Origin: Eunapius fragilis
Lineage: Eukaryota; Porifera; Demospongiae; Spongillida; Spongillidae
Assembly (NCBI GenBank): GCA_963681505.1
Contig: OY811972.1
Coordinates: 11,884,279 to 11,948,278, forward strand
Direction: 5' to 3'
Length of the DNA stretch: 64,000 bases
In this document: piece by piece, positions 30,450-42,000 of the stretch
Numbering within the stretch: position 1 is the first letter of the stretch
Layout: every line of letters begins with the position of its first letter
Position numbers and translations under genes: made by a program
The notes under the pieces: model-generated
What the model was told of the DNA's origin: nothing
Databases searched by the model: none
The model's input: only the letters and a program-made list of their open reading frames with translations

Positions 30450-30515
30450 CATAGCAGCTGACCAGACTGGTTAGCATAGCAGCTGATCAGACTGGTTAGC
30501 ATAGCAGCTTGCCGT
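30450..30515. repeat. Short 26-bp tandem repeat
   Basis: About two and a half copies of GACCAGACTGGTTAGCATAG + CAGCT. Confidence 0.8.
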
Positions 30516-30682
30516 AAATGCTGCTGTGCTTAAGCCTTTGGCCAAGATGGTGCGGATTCAACAAACACTGAAAGTAGTTCATGGTTTGAGGGATCATGAC
30601 TCACAAAGAAATGCCTTAGACCAAGCACATATTTCCCAGCTTGCATTGGCTCCCGAGAGATTGTTTGTACAGCACATTTGAC

Positions 30683-30844
30683 ATCTAATAAGAAGGGGAA
30701 ATGTAATAGTCCTCCACACAAACATAATGTCCCACAAATGGGCGAAATATTACATTTCCCCTTCTTATTAGACCCTTACAGTTTCCTTCCTTTTTACACC
30801 AGTATTGGCCTATATGCCACCAACTTTCTCATAGAGAATGTTTT
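30683..30844. mobile_element. Partial foldback element interrupted by the Ginger transposon
   Basis: A small hairpin (30683-30706 with 30750-30773) is followed by the family terminus ...CCACCAACTTTCTCATAGAG + AATGTTTT. The usual continuation ATTACTTGTTTCA is not here but appears at 37646, immediately after the Ginger element. The foldback copy was therefore split by that insertion. Confidence 0.75.
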
Positions 30845-30978
30845 TGTTAGGCGTAATCTATCAATTTGGGCAATCTATAAATTGCGCTGCGCATTATGTG
30901 AATCCACATAGTGCGCAACAGTTTATAAATTGCGCAAATTCCTGGTATATATCCACGTGGTGTTAACACTTTGATAAT

Positions 30979-32712
30979 GTCTAAAGAGGAGCATCGACTG
31001 ATTTTCGAGAAGTTTTTCCGTGAAAGGTATGTAGATAAATGTAGAAGAACGAGCAAAATCGTTAGCGAAGAGAAAGCCAAGAGGATTCGTCAAGCTGTTA
31101 AGGGAGAGTATAGTGGCGTCACGGCTTCTTTCAGACATTGGGTGAATAGAACAAAGAAGTTTGAGCTGCTAAACTGCGCAGAGTTGGAATTCATTGAAGT
31201 GTTATGTCTCCAGGTTAAAGCCAAGGTGAGTAAATCAAGAAAGCTACACCTACATGCATGCCATACAGGTAGTGTATACGGATAGGTGTGTGGGGGGGGG
31301 GGGGGGGGGACTGTGCTCCTTTGTTCCCTCCTCCTCAAGATAAAATCTAACCTTGTTCAGGGCTTTGGCAGAGGAAAACCAGCTGCCTTCACTGTAACAG
31401 TTGCAGCTGTTCTATCCTCTATCCTCTGTAAAGAGGCACAGTGTGCATTTTCCATTTTAGGAAGGCATTGCATGCATGGCAGGTTCTTTGTAGGTTATAT
31501 ATATTGTGTATGGATGTATATTGTTAGTGTTTCTTATGCATCTATGTATTATATATAATAACTGCACATGTATGACTCATAATTGCTTGAATGTAGATGT
31601 ATTCAATTAATTATTCTATTTAACAGAATGAAAATGACGAGACTATTTTTGGTCATTATCGTGTGGTTGCTATGGTTGAAAAGTTCTATGACATCCTTGA
31701 ACGTATTCATTCATTGGAAAGTGGTCATGTTGGTTACAAAAAAACCCAGGCAGAAGTATGTTTTATGTGTCTTTGTTGGAATTAGCATGTATCACACAAC
31801 TCATACAGCACTGTGCAGATAAATAGACTGACATTAATTTTTTAGTGTGCATCAAAACAGTTATAATATTATTTATGTCGGTATATCACTATTGCACTCT
31901 CAAATTTCAGGTACAGAAAACGTATGACTGCCTACGTAGAGAAGTTGTGCAGTATTTCTGTAACACATGTTCAATTTGTCAAATTAAACAACCCCAGAAT
32001 ATACTGCTCCACTTAGACCAATAGTGTCATCAGGTTTTCTAACTCGATGCCAGGTAATATTATTATGTTATGTTAAGCATTTTACTATTATTCATATGCC
32101 TCATTCCTACATATTGAGATTGAACTCATTGATATGAGACATATGCCTGATTGTTCATATCATTACATCGCTCATTACATGGATCATTGGTGTAAGTTCC
32201 ATATTCTGTGGCCTTTAATGAAAAAAATGAGCAGTTGATGTTGCTGTTGGTCTAGTGAAAAGAGTATTTCCCTATTTGGGCCTTCCCAAGATCCTGAAAT
32301 CTGACAATGGGAGAGAGTTTGTCATCCAGATTGTGAAAGAAGTTAAGAGGTTGTTATAATCAATGGGCATCCTCGTCACTCGCAGTCACGAGGGTTGGTT
32401 GAAAAAGGTAATCATCTTGTAGAAATGCAGATTCAAGCAATGAAGAATGAGAGGAAGGAGTCTGGAGATGTGCAATGGTCTGATTGGTTGGCTCGCATCC
32501 AATGTAAGTTGAACTGATTAATTAATTATTCAATGTTAATGTCACATTCTACTGCAGACAATCTTAATACTCAAGTATACCGCACTTTGAAAAAAAGCCC
32601 CTATGAAGTGGTTTTTGGGCAACCTCCAGGAACAACTCCATTTGCTGAACTTCCAAAGGGAAAGAACCCTTGTATCTTGGAGGAAGATGTTGCAGATCTC
32701 ATTGACACAGGT
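30979..32712 (+). pseudogene. Ginger integrase (DDE), spliced and frameshifted
   Basis: The transposase of the element. Exon 1 (30979-31225) starts MSKEEHRLIFEKFFRERYVD. Exon 2 (31627-31755) carries FGHYRVVAMVEKFYDILERI and the zinc-binding His (SGHVGYKKTQAE). Exon 3 (from 31912) carries CNTCSIC, completing the HHCC module. Core pieces follow: IDMRHMPD (first Asp), LKSDNGREFV (second Asp) and GNHLVEMQIQAMKNE (Glu). The last exon (about 32559-32712) reads SPYEVVFGQPPGTTPFAELP and then VADLIDTG. Single-base shifts occur near 32000, 32230 and 32360. The catalytic residues are all visible, but the frame is broken. Confidence 0.85.
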
Positions 32713-32870
32713 TAGGATGCCATATAATATGTATGCCATTTCTATCAAGTGATTCATATCAACAAGCGCATAGAAGCAATTTAAACAGTCAGTGCATGAT
32801 ATGCATAAACACAATTGAGCTAGGTAATAAATTGTATACTGGTACATGAACATGGCTTTCCTTAATAACT

Positions 32871-33167
32871 ACAAGTAAATAAAAACATTCTCTAACGAGA
32901 AAGTTGGTGGGCATATAGGATTGACAATGTTGGTGTAAAAAGCACGGAAACAAGTGTGACAGAAATGTTACTGGAAAATTGAAATAGGCCTATATTTAGC
33001 CCAGTCACATTTAGGCAGCGCACGCCTGAGAAAATGGGCTAAATATAGGCCTATTTCAATTTTCCAGTAACATTTCTGTCACACTTGTTTCCGTGCTTTT
33101 TACACCAACATTGTCAATCCTATATGCCCACCAACTTTCTCGTTAGAGAATGTTTTTATTTACTTGT
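32871..33167. mobile_element. Foldback element with 133-bp perfect arms
   Basis: Bases 32871-33003 and 33035-33167 are perfect inverted repeats by eye, separated by a 31-nt loop. The termini match the foldback family at 7158 and 30845. The element lies in an intron of the Ginger integrase gene, so it inserted after the Ginger element did. The absence of arm divergence implies recent insertion or gene conversion. Confidence 0.95.
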
Positions 33168-33310
33168 TTTATAAGTTTTTTTTTCTTTTTTTTTCTTCGT
33201 GTCAAAGAACGTATAAACTTTTACAATATGATTTTAATAATTAAAGTAATAAATTATAGAACACATAGTTAATTAATAATGATAAGTATTAATGTTTTTA
33301 ATATAATTAA

Positions 33311-33600
33311 TTATAGTTCCACGTCCTCGGCCTCTTCTCCCTCCTCTTCCTCTTCTCCCCCCCCCCCCCCCCCCGTCTTGGATATGGCCATGCGGGTGGC
33401 GGGGGCAGGAAAAAAGGCGGGGGCAGCATTGGGGGGAGCAGTGGCGGGGGCAGCGCTACTGCTGGTAGCGCTAGCGGGGGCAGCACCGCTGCCCCACTTC
33501 ACTGAGAAGCTCACTATCCCTAAGAATTGCTTTTTCAAGACTCACTCCATACTCTGCTAGTGTGCGAGAGTTGGGCTCAAACAGGGAGTAACTATATGGG
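33311..33600 (-). pseudogene. Unrecognised minus-strand coding remnant
   Basis: The minus strand reads SLFEPNSRTLAEYGVSLEKA and then ILRDSELLSEVGQRCCP before stops. The other frame runs through an Ala/Pro-rich stretch into acidic residues beyond a poly-C run (33358-33374). I cannot name the family. The plus strand is an equally unlikely low-complexity frame. Confidence 0.3.
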
Positions 33601-34146
33601 AGAAGATAGGGTTGCAGTACTTTTATTTTAACACACATTATGCCTTATACATGCATCAAAACATTTCACCAATTGCGCATTACATGAATTATTTCATTTT
33701 GATACAACTCAATTTTGGGTAACACTTCTGTACACACGTGTAGTGGACCTTTAAAACAACGTGACATGTACAAAGATTGACCTAACCCTTTACATGTACA
33801 TGGGGGAACTTTTACTTGTGGGAAGCCTTACTGTACATCTGATAACAATTAAACACAGCTGCAGCAAAGGGTGGATGCGCATGACAGACTTGTACTATAA
33901 ACACGTGCTAGTCCTTTCTTCAACATCAGATAACTAATATACAATAATGTACAGACACAGATGCATGCACAAATACCTTTTGTACAAACATTGACCTTTA
34001 CGTGTACAAGGAAACTGGGAAGCCTTACTGTACATCTGATAATACGGTATGCAGGCATACAAGAAATGTGTTAATGTGTGCATGACAGGGAAGCCATGAG
34101 CCACGTGCAAAGCAGCCCTTAGATTTTAAATGCTACATACAGCATG

Positions 34147-34605
34147 CTATAACATACCTTTGGGTGGTAGTGGTAGTTCTACGACCCTTCCAATACCGAC
34201 TCCTTCTAGCTGCCTTAATGGTAGCTGAATTGCCCCTGTATATCCGCCTTTTAGCAGCACGGTTCTCCTCGACGCCCTCTTGATATCGCTGCCTTTTAGC
34301 AGCACGGTTCTCCTCGACGCCCTCTTGATATCGCTGCCTTTTAGCAGCACGGTTCTTCTCGACGCCCTCTTGATATCGCTGCCTTTTAGCAGCACGTTGC
34401 CCTCTTGATATCGCTGCCTTTTAGCAGTACGCTTAGATACAGCATTTGCGTTGTAGGTGTCGCGTACAGAGGCCTTCTTCTTTTCAGGGTCGGCCTTGTA
34501 GCGCGCTCGGGCTTTAGCCTTGTTCTCTTGTGATAAAATATCTTCTCGTTTTTGGAGGTATTCCGCTCGTTGCTTAGATCTCTTCTTTTGATTACGCGAA
34601 GGCAT
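34147..34605 (-). pseudogene. Lys/Arg-rich repeat protein, minus strand inside the Ginger element
   Basis: The likely start is the Met at 34605, reading MPSRNQKKRSKQRAEYLQKR, then KARARYKADPEKKK. A 45-bp unit follows in about four copies, whose sensible frame is RYQEGVEENRAAKRQ. A roughly 10-nt deletion in the unit near 34395 throws translation into another frame (GSDIKRASRRTVLLK). The ancestral frame would instead continue through RRIYRGNSATIKAARRSRYW. Such basic proteins accompany transposons in invertebrates; the function is unknown. It lies antisense between integrase exons, so it may be nested cargo. Confidence 0.6.
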
Positions 34606-34728
34606 TTTTAGAAAAACAACTTCACTAGCCAAAGTAAGGTAACGACTAAACTGCGATATATATAGGAACACCAAATAAATTTAGTGCCTGTTGGAGTATT
34701 TATACCCCCTAAAATTATACATTTTATT

Positions 34729-34893
34729 AAGAACTTGCTAGAACTTGCTAGATGGCCATAGAACTTGCAACAAAATAGGGTATTTCTCGCTGTAGTTTCT
34801 TTCTAGATGTTAAGAACTTGATAAAACTTGCTAGATGGCCATAGAACTTGCAACAAAATAGGGTATTTCTCGCTGTAGTTTCTTTCTAGATGT
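34729..34893. repeat. Two-copy ~83-bp tandem duplication
   Basis: AGATGGCCATAGAACTTGCA and the following GTATTTCTCGCTGTAGTTTC occur twice in tandem with almost no change. Confidence 0.9.
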
Positions 34894-35199
34894 GATATGT
34901 GTCCAAATGACATGCTAGGATAACGTGCCGGTAAATTCTGAAGAGATTGGTACTATTTTCGTTCTTTAAAACCGTTCGTAGCTCGAGTTATACCTTCCTA
35001 AGGAAGACGACGACGACGACGAACAATTTTTTTGGGAATGGGCACGAGAAGCAGGTTCTTTGTTCGTCTGGAAGCACATAGTTTAATGACATGAAACTAG
35101 CATGAAAACGTAGATCTTGGTGTTGTCGTTCGATTGCTGCAACGAGATAAGTGATCCGTTTCTCCGTTGTCCCTCCCGACGCGATTTAAAATTTTTAAT

Positions 35200-35700
35200 G
35201 ACATTCATCATTCCCCAATCAATCCTATATTGAACCTGCTGACGCAGGTTCAGATATGTTCATCCACTACAGGTGATGATGAAAACATTGCTTCTCCTCA
35301 CTCATCTCCTCAAATGTTACCACCATCAAGAAGTCCCTTATCAAGCCCAGAAAGTTCAATTACCAGTTTCAAGTCTGCAACTTGCATCTTCACTTTCAGC
35401 TCTGCCATCATGACCTCTGTGTCATCAGTTACCTGCTCAGTCACCAATATCTGATAAACAAGTATCTGCAACCATGTAAGGTTTGACTTATGTAATAAAT
35501 GCTGTTGCCATTTTATCACACCATTTTAGGGATGCCAAATGTTTTACAGTTCCTGTATTCAATTCTTTGCTTCATTCAACTCCCCCTTCAAAGATTCCAT
35601 TGTCTTCTGCATCTCCTGATGAAGTTCTCACTTCCAAGTCAATCTTCAGCCTCACATTCAGATTATTCTCCAGTTATAAGGTTTGTCGTGCATGACAACA
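35200..35700 (+). pseudogene. Ser/Pro-rich linker exons of the Ginger protein
   Basis: Two stretches (about 35240-35475 and 35530-35690) read PHSSPQMLPPSRSPLSSPES and SLPSQSSASHSDYSPVIR, each followed by a GT. Frames shift within each. The composition and position, between the integrase and the KIREEADNEYRK segment, fit the low-complexity linker of KRBA2-like proteins. Confidence 0.5.
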
Positions 35701-35738
35701 TAATATGTTGCATATAGTATAATGATATAACCTTTCAG

Positions 35739-36510
35739 TGAACCAAAAGTGAAATCACCATCGGCTACACTAACAACCAGCACCCGTCATTTAAAAATTA
35801 GAGAAGAAGCCGACAATGAGTATCGAAAAAATGCAGAACGAATGAAGATCCAGTATGCCAAGTGCAAACGTCATCAAATCAAAACGTATTCTGCAGGAGA
35901 TAGTGTCACAGTAAGGATACCCAGATATAAACGATCGTCAACTGCTATGCCTCACTTGCTCAGCTGTGCTATATTTTGGAGGCTAAGAATGATCATTACT
36001 GTCTTCAGTGAGTTTTTTTTGTCTGTTTTTGTCAATTATTAAACTTTCTATCTACATCTACATGTACGTCTGACTTCTGTATGATGAGGTGTGAAAATGG
36101 AATTATATCAACTTGTTATCCAAGTGGTGAGCTAATGCCTTACACCGGGTCTGTCCCTTTCAAGTATAGTGCAGACAGTTCTAAGCTACCTACTTTAAGC
36201 CTTTAGGAAGTTGCTAGAACCAAGAACGACCAGTTGAAATGCAATTGTACAAAAGGATGCAAGAACAGGCATTGTCCTTGTAAAGGATCTCAAGGTTATT
36301 GTACAAGTTACTGCCATCCAAAGCGTGCTTGTACAAATACGGAGTGCCATGAAACAGCTGATGGGGATGAGGAGTGTAGAGTAACTGGGGCTGATGATTG
36401 TGATGATATGAATGAGTTGAAGGTAAAGAAGAACAGAAAGCGTGTCAAAACTGTCAAGCACAAGACTGAAGCCACAATAATCAAATCAATTCAAAGTGGG
36501 GATTGTTGAT
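35739..36510 (+). pseudogene. Ginger protein C-terminal region with CXC cysteine cluster
   Basis: The exon from about 35739 reads LKIREEADNEYRKNAERMKI and KTYSAGDSVTVRIP. A later exon (about 36085 to a stop at 36507-36509) includes CYPSGELMPYTGS, an in-frame stop near 36206, and then CNCTKGCKNRHCPCKGSQGY + CTSYCHP. This is a tesmin/TSO1-like CXC arrangement that probably binds zinc and DNA. It is part of the transposon, not a host gene. Confidence 0.75.
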
Positions 36511-36642
36511 GATATGCACATGGATGCATCATCACCACTTTTATCCTCCCAATTTTCTTCCTTGTGTGGGTTGTTTAGCACTTTGCTAGGGCAGAACTTA
36601 TCATTTCCTGTTACAAGAGTCCTTCATTCAAATACTTAATGC

Positions 36643-37158
36643 AGGAGGGAACCATTGGATTACAGTTCAGCACACATAATCCTTCTCTGTTAATGTGTTT
36701 GACAGCAAATTCTCTACAATACCTATGGATGTAAAGATACAAATCGCTGCTTTGTTGTGCTGTAGCAGCTCACGGATTACAACAAGAGTTCCGAAAACTC
36801 AAAGTCAGATTGGATCATCAGACTGTGGAGCATTTGAAATAGCATTTGCTACTGATTTGGCATTTGGATTGAACCCAGCAAGCCATTACTATGAGCAGGA
36901 TAAGTTAAGACCACATTTCATAGAATGTTTGAAAAGTCAACAAATGACACCTTTCCGTTCAAAAAACATCCAACCAGGAAAGCCTAAGACAGAGTATTTG
37001 TATGTATACTGTCACTGTCGCATGCCAGATGATGTTAAAGAACGGATGGCTCAGTGCACTGGCTGCAAGGAATGGTACCACAAGTCATGTGAAAACATTC
37101 CCCAAACAGTATGTAAGGATGATAGTAATGACTGGAAATGTAAAGTGTGCATTGCTTG
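36643..37158 (+). pseudogene. Ulp1-type cysteine protease fused to PHD finger (Ginger cargo)
   Basis: A C48-family catalytic set is visible: His in GGNHWITVQ, Asp in VNVFDSKF and Cys in QIGSSDCGAFEIAFATDLA. One in-frame TAA separates the His part from the rest. A PHD finger follows (YCHCRMPDD, CTGCKEWYHKSCENIP, WKCKVC) to the stop at 37157-37159. Ulp1 proteases cut ubiquitin-like modifiers and PHD fingers read histone tails. Both could aid the transposon in chromatin. Confidence 0.82.
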
Positions 37159-37420
37159 AGAGAAACAGTCTGCTTAGTTGATAAGCACCCTTAATACACT
37201 ATAGGTTGTCCTCTTACAATTGTAATGGTAGTGATTCAGTTTATAAATGGACCATAAATGATACAAGTGAATGTGTCACTGTAAAGTATACTAACATACC
37301 AATATCTGGGCAGAATGGGCACACTACCTTTCTTAGGACTTCATACGTATTGGAATTATGCACTTATTAGAACGAAAATCGAGGGTAACAGAGACCATTC
37401 AATAATAAGAGCATGCCCCC

Positions 37421-37441
37421 CCACCCCCCCCCCCCCCCCCC
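37421..37441. repeat. Poly-C tract
   Basis: A run of about twenty C with an interruption, just inside the Ginger right end. Confidence 0.9.
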
Positions 37442-37645
37442 ACACCTGATGGTTTATATTGCTTCTAGGTTGCAGAACTTCACAAATCATAAATTGCGCA
37501 CGTTGCGCAATTTATAAACGGACCGTGCACATTACGATTCACAGTTTGCGCAACGATTTATAAATTGTTGCACACTATGTGTATTCATATAATGCGCAGC
37601 ACAATTTATAAATTGCGCAAATTCACAATTTGCGCCTAACATTTT

Positions 37646-38720
37646 AATTACTTGTTTCATTAGGGGGCGTAGGTATTTTGATAAATTCATCGTGGCTCGG
37701 GTGGAATCTCTTCTAATGAAAATAAAGAACACGGAGCGAAACGACCGGAAAATTTGCGGTTGGTCAAATGAGATTTCCAGGCCTGTTGGTTGTTGGTCCT
37801 TCGGGTACGTATTAAATTTGACGCTGGAGAGACGCTCCTTCGTTTACCCAAATAAATGCCGAACGTTGGCATGCATGGACGAGTGTAAAGGTTTCATAGT
37901 GTGCAAAAATAGAATTAAATACAGATCACACTGCGTCACAGCATTTAGTATGCAGAGTTGTACAGAGTCTGCATACCAACCAGATCCAGCGTCAAATTTA
38001 ATACGTACCCGAAGGAGTCCTATTGCTACCGGAGTCTGCAGATAGCTGAATTTTACTTTATATACAGATGAACAAAGTGAGGGCAAATTTTCTGGGTATC
38101 ATTGAAGTGTTTATATGCAGACATCTGCATACGAATACTTCAACAATACTCATCTGCATATGGCCTGGAGAGACGCTCCTTCCCTGAAGAATGCCGAACG
38201 TTGGCTATTTCTAAACAGGCTAGAAATTAAAGCAGACTAACAACACTATTATTTTCATCCATTTGCCATTGAGAATAGGTCCCCCGCATATGTACGCATG
38301 CGTATTATCCACTCATGGTGGGGGTATCATGAGGCCCAAGCTAGCTCATTGTCGTCCATTTTAGGCATATGGATGGATGAGATCATGACACCATAAGACA
38401 CACATTATATTGCTATAATCTGACATCTTTGCATCATAGAGAATGTTTTTATTACTTGTTTCACTACGGGGTGTTGGCATGCATGGACAGTGTAAAGGTT
38501 TCATAGTGTGCAAAAATAGAATTAAATACAGATCAGACGTGTAAATGTGATGAAAATTTAATTCATGTGGATTTGAAATTTATGCTATTGTTTATTTTAA
38601 AACCCCAAAGCCCCGTTTTGTCATAAGACGTCCTAATTGAAGCAACATGAAGTGGATCAAACAATGAAGATCTTACACATGTTGAATAGTGTTTCTTACT
38701 CATGAACTAATGTTACAGTG
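37646..38720. repeat. Rearranged repeat region right of Ginger
   Basis: It begins with the detached end of the foldback family (ATTACTTGTTTCATTA). An inverted pair, GGTACGTATTAAATTTGACG at about 37800 and its complement at about 37990, bounds a ~230-bp palindromic unit. GTGTAAAGGTTTCATAGTGT and its neighbours at about 37885 recur at 38490, next to an uninterrupted foldback terminus at 38435. No gene is seen. Confidence 0.65.
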
Positions 38721-38729
38721 TACTTCCAT

Positions 38730-39022
38730 CTAGTTATGTTCTTCCGCCAACTTCCTCGCCAATGCTGGGTTATTCCCTCCAACAGGGTTATGTACAGCTT
38801 TGGACAGCAACTTCCAAGATGGCTGACCAAACCTTTGGGTATCATAGTGCTGCTGTAGCCAAGCAAGAATGACATCACTGAGACATCCACTTGGGTCTGT
38901 ATGGTTTTTCGAGGAAATAGTATCCAACTCTGCTTTCTTAATTCTTAGGGCCAACCCCAGGGACATCCATCTTGCGGCTATATCCACCACAGCCAACAAT
39001 ATGTCCACAAGGTCATCCTCAA
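38730..39022 (-). CDS. Terminal exon: Death domain
   Basis: Enters in phase 1 after a TTGGCCCAG acceptor and ends at TAG (38732-38730). About 97 residues form a six-helix Death-fold-like pattern with conserved W and L positions (ARWMSLGLALRI, CLSDVILAWLQQ). Death domains pair with other Death domains in apoptosis and immune signalling. Confidence 0.85.
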
Positions 39023-42000
39023 CTGGGCCAAGGGATTTGGTTTGTAAGACACAACACTGCATGGGGTGGTCTACATACCAAGAAGGTCCTCGGACACACT
39101 TGAGTAATCATCACCGTCTGTACTTGAAACTGTAACACCTCCACCCTCATATTCTCCAGTTCCTCCACCTTGTCTTCTACGTTGATTCCCACCATCTGAA
39201 TGTGATTAATGTCTTGTTATTGCATTAAATAAAAACAGTGGTCTCAATAACGAATGATGCTGCAGGTAATACAACATATGATAATACATTGGTTGCTATG
39301 ACAACATACTGGATAGTTTCCATTGAGAGGGAAGCTCTGTTCTACAGATACACACATATGCTTAATCTACCTACTTACCTGCTTCCTTCATCCCAATGAG
39401 TTCCAAAAGCTGAGGCTCCACCTTTATCCACTCACTCACTTTCACTTGCTTTTTTTTGGTTGAGTCAGCAACTGTATTCTTCTTGTTACGGACCTTCTCC
39501 TTCAACAGCTCAAGCTCAACTGTAGCTTGTGTGTGGTCTGAAGTGGCCTCAGGTGGACATGAGATCAACTCCACCACTGAAACTGATGGACAGAACTCAC
39601 CACATGCCTCTTTAATAGCTTGCATAACTGATAATGCATACTGAGGGTTACTGTCTACAGAGGTGGTGACAGTGCATGACAGACATCTGAAGTCATCCAT
39701 CATCTCAACAACAGTGATGACTCCTTCGTCATTCATCCAGCTGATCCCTTTACTCCATACATCACAACTTCGATTGTATTTGTCAAGTCCTGGAACCAGT
39801 GATCGTTCAACAGTTGGCAGAGCAAAGCCATCTGCTAGCCTTGAGGTGATAACATGGAGACAGCGTGGGGAGAAAGATTGGTTGATGCTGGTGGTACAAA
39901 TCAGCCACCCAAAAAAGGGCCCCTTCTGTGTGATGGTGACATTGGAAGGTTTTTCCACACAAACACATGCGGGGAAATACAGGAGAGGACCTAGGGCAGT
40001 GGAAGGTGTGTTGGGAGACCCTATAGGTGCCATGTTGGTGTTCATATTGGTCAGAGTGATGGGTACACACAGTTCAAATAACTTCAGGAACTGAACCATC
40101 ATATCAATGTTGTCTTGGAAGTATTCTCTCAGAACATGTATAGGAATCACTCCAGTGTTGCTGGCTATAGGGAGGTGCTCTTTGAATGATTCAGGAGCAA
40201 ACAAGACTCCATTCACCTTCTCCAGCAATACCTCTGGATGAAGGACTATCCAGCTGTTAGCCTCATCACCATGAAGGAACACAATAAGCCCTTTATCAGA
40301 TAGGGTCTTCAGCAATGGTGTGACCTCAGAGGCCTCAGTAGGCAGAAACTTTGGTTCCTCTTGCCTTAGAAGGGTAAGAAGCTGGGATAGGGGTATGGCA
40401 TCCAGGTGTGCAGGGACCCTGTCATTTAAGAAGGCATACATCATGTGGCTATTCAGGGATATGGCAGGGTGCTTGGCTATTACACTGCTGTTGGTTTGGC
40501 GTAGTGATGACATAAAGCTCTCCATCTCCTTTCCTTGGAGAGCTGTTGTATTGAGAGCTGTGAACCCAACAAAGGTGTGCTTCTTTAGGGCATCCCTAGC
40601 AACCCTCTCTATATCTTTCTGCAGGGACTCCAGCTTCCTCCAGTCAGCTATTACATCGGCATGGGTTCCCACCACGATGACTGAGCTATGTTCTGGACAC
40701 TTGTGACAAACATCACCGATCATTGCAGACCAGTAGTAGAGCTGTGCAGTGATGTCTTTGAGGTCCTGGAGCATGTTGACCAGCATGAGGAAGATAGAGG
40801 GAGTGAGTGAGATGGCTTCGAGGGCAGCACAATGACTACTGTAGTACTCGCGGTGACCAGCGAGGTCAAAGAGCACCATGTTCATTTCTTCATTCTTAAC
40901 CAGATGAGGGACAATACCAGCTGTTAAGAGCTTCACAGGACCAGGGTGGGTAACATCAGCAGGTTTACCCTGAATGTATTTCAGGTTAACATTATGAAAA
41001 CATAATGGAGCATAGTATTACACTAAACAACAGTACATACAAACATACAAACTTGGTTAAGTCACTACTCATTACATGAAACATTGCTATTTTTTTCCTT
41101 CTCATAATGGAGTTTTCCACCTTTGAATAAATATATGTACATTGTACACGCCAATGAAATAATTTGAAATGGTGGATGTCAAACAGCATGAGGTACCCTG
41201 ATCAGTTTAAGGTAAGAGGGTGTGTCTCATTATAATACACTTCTAGTTGAAGTACACATTAACATAAAGTCATCTCTAAAAGTTATGCCCTGCACCTGCA
41301 TATGTATATGTACACGTATGTGTACGCGTTTGCGTATTTGTACAAGAGTATGTAGCAGTGTTAGAACGTAGCTTAGGGCTGGGAAGTAGTGTGTGTTCGT
41401 GCACTTGCACATATATGTATAATTTGTGGTGTTGCCATCATAACTTTACTGCTGAACTTTGACATGAAGATGGGATGATGGTAACCGTCCACAAGCTAGA
41501 TGAGTTCATTCTTGAGTGTGAGTCACGGAGTGGTGTGGCCAACAAAATAGAAGAGGAGGGAATGGTTCCCGATTTCCTAAGTGTTAGGAAGCAAGATGTA
41601 CTCTGCTATTGCGACTTCTTGGCCCCTTTCAGGCATAAAGATAAGAAATTTTCCAAGTTGGTTGATGCATTGGCACGCTATTTTGAGCTAAGACCCATTT
41701 CCAAAAACTAGACCAGCAACAGGGTGAGCCTAGATCACCATAATTTCATCTGAACTAAGAAGACTAGTTCGGCGTCTTGCACACTTGGCCCTTGCTTGGA
41801 AGAGGTACTTGATGATAGGTTAGAGTGTGGAGTGATGAATTAGGCAGTACAAAGAAAGCTACTATAATGGAAGCAAATTTACTCTTATCAAAATAGTTCA
41901 GGGTATTGAGTATGCAGCTCGGTTTTGTGAAGAAAAGAAGAATTCATGTGAACAGTTGACATGCCTCATAGAGAAAGTAGAAGACTCTCAGGAAAGAAGG

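Larger units (their letters stand above)
30845..37641 (+). mobile_element. Ginger-type DNA transposon (KRBA2-like), about 6.8 kb
   Basis: The ends TGTTAGGCG and CGCCTAACA begin inverted repeats of roughly 100 bp. These are rich in palindromic AATTTATAAATTGCGC motifs (left about 30845-30945, right about 37540-37641). TTTT on both sides (30841-30844 and 37642-37645) is a possible 4-bp target duplication. Cargo in order: spliced integrase, Ser/Pro-rich linker, basic C-terminal segment with a CXC cysteine cluster, Ulp1-type protease and PHD finger. Ginger elements are cut-and-paste transposons with gypsy-like integrases, and Ulp1/PHD accessories are known in this group. Frameshifts show that it is no longer autonomous. 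Confidence 0.88.

Noticed and set aside
33279-33560. Ala/Pro/Ser-rich ORF around the poly-C tract
   Set aside because: It is low-complexity translation; the minus strand shows a more protein-like but unidentified segment.
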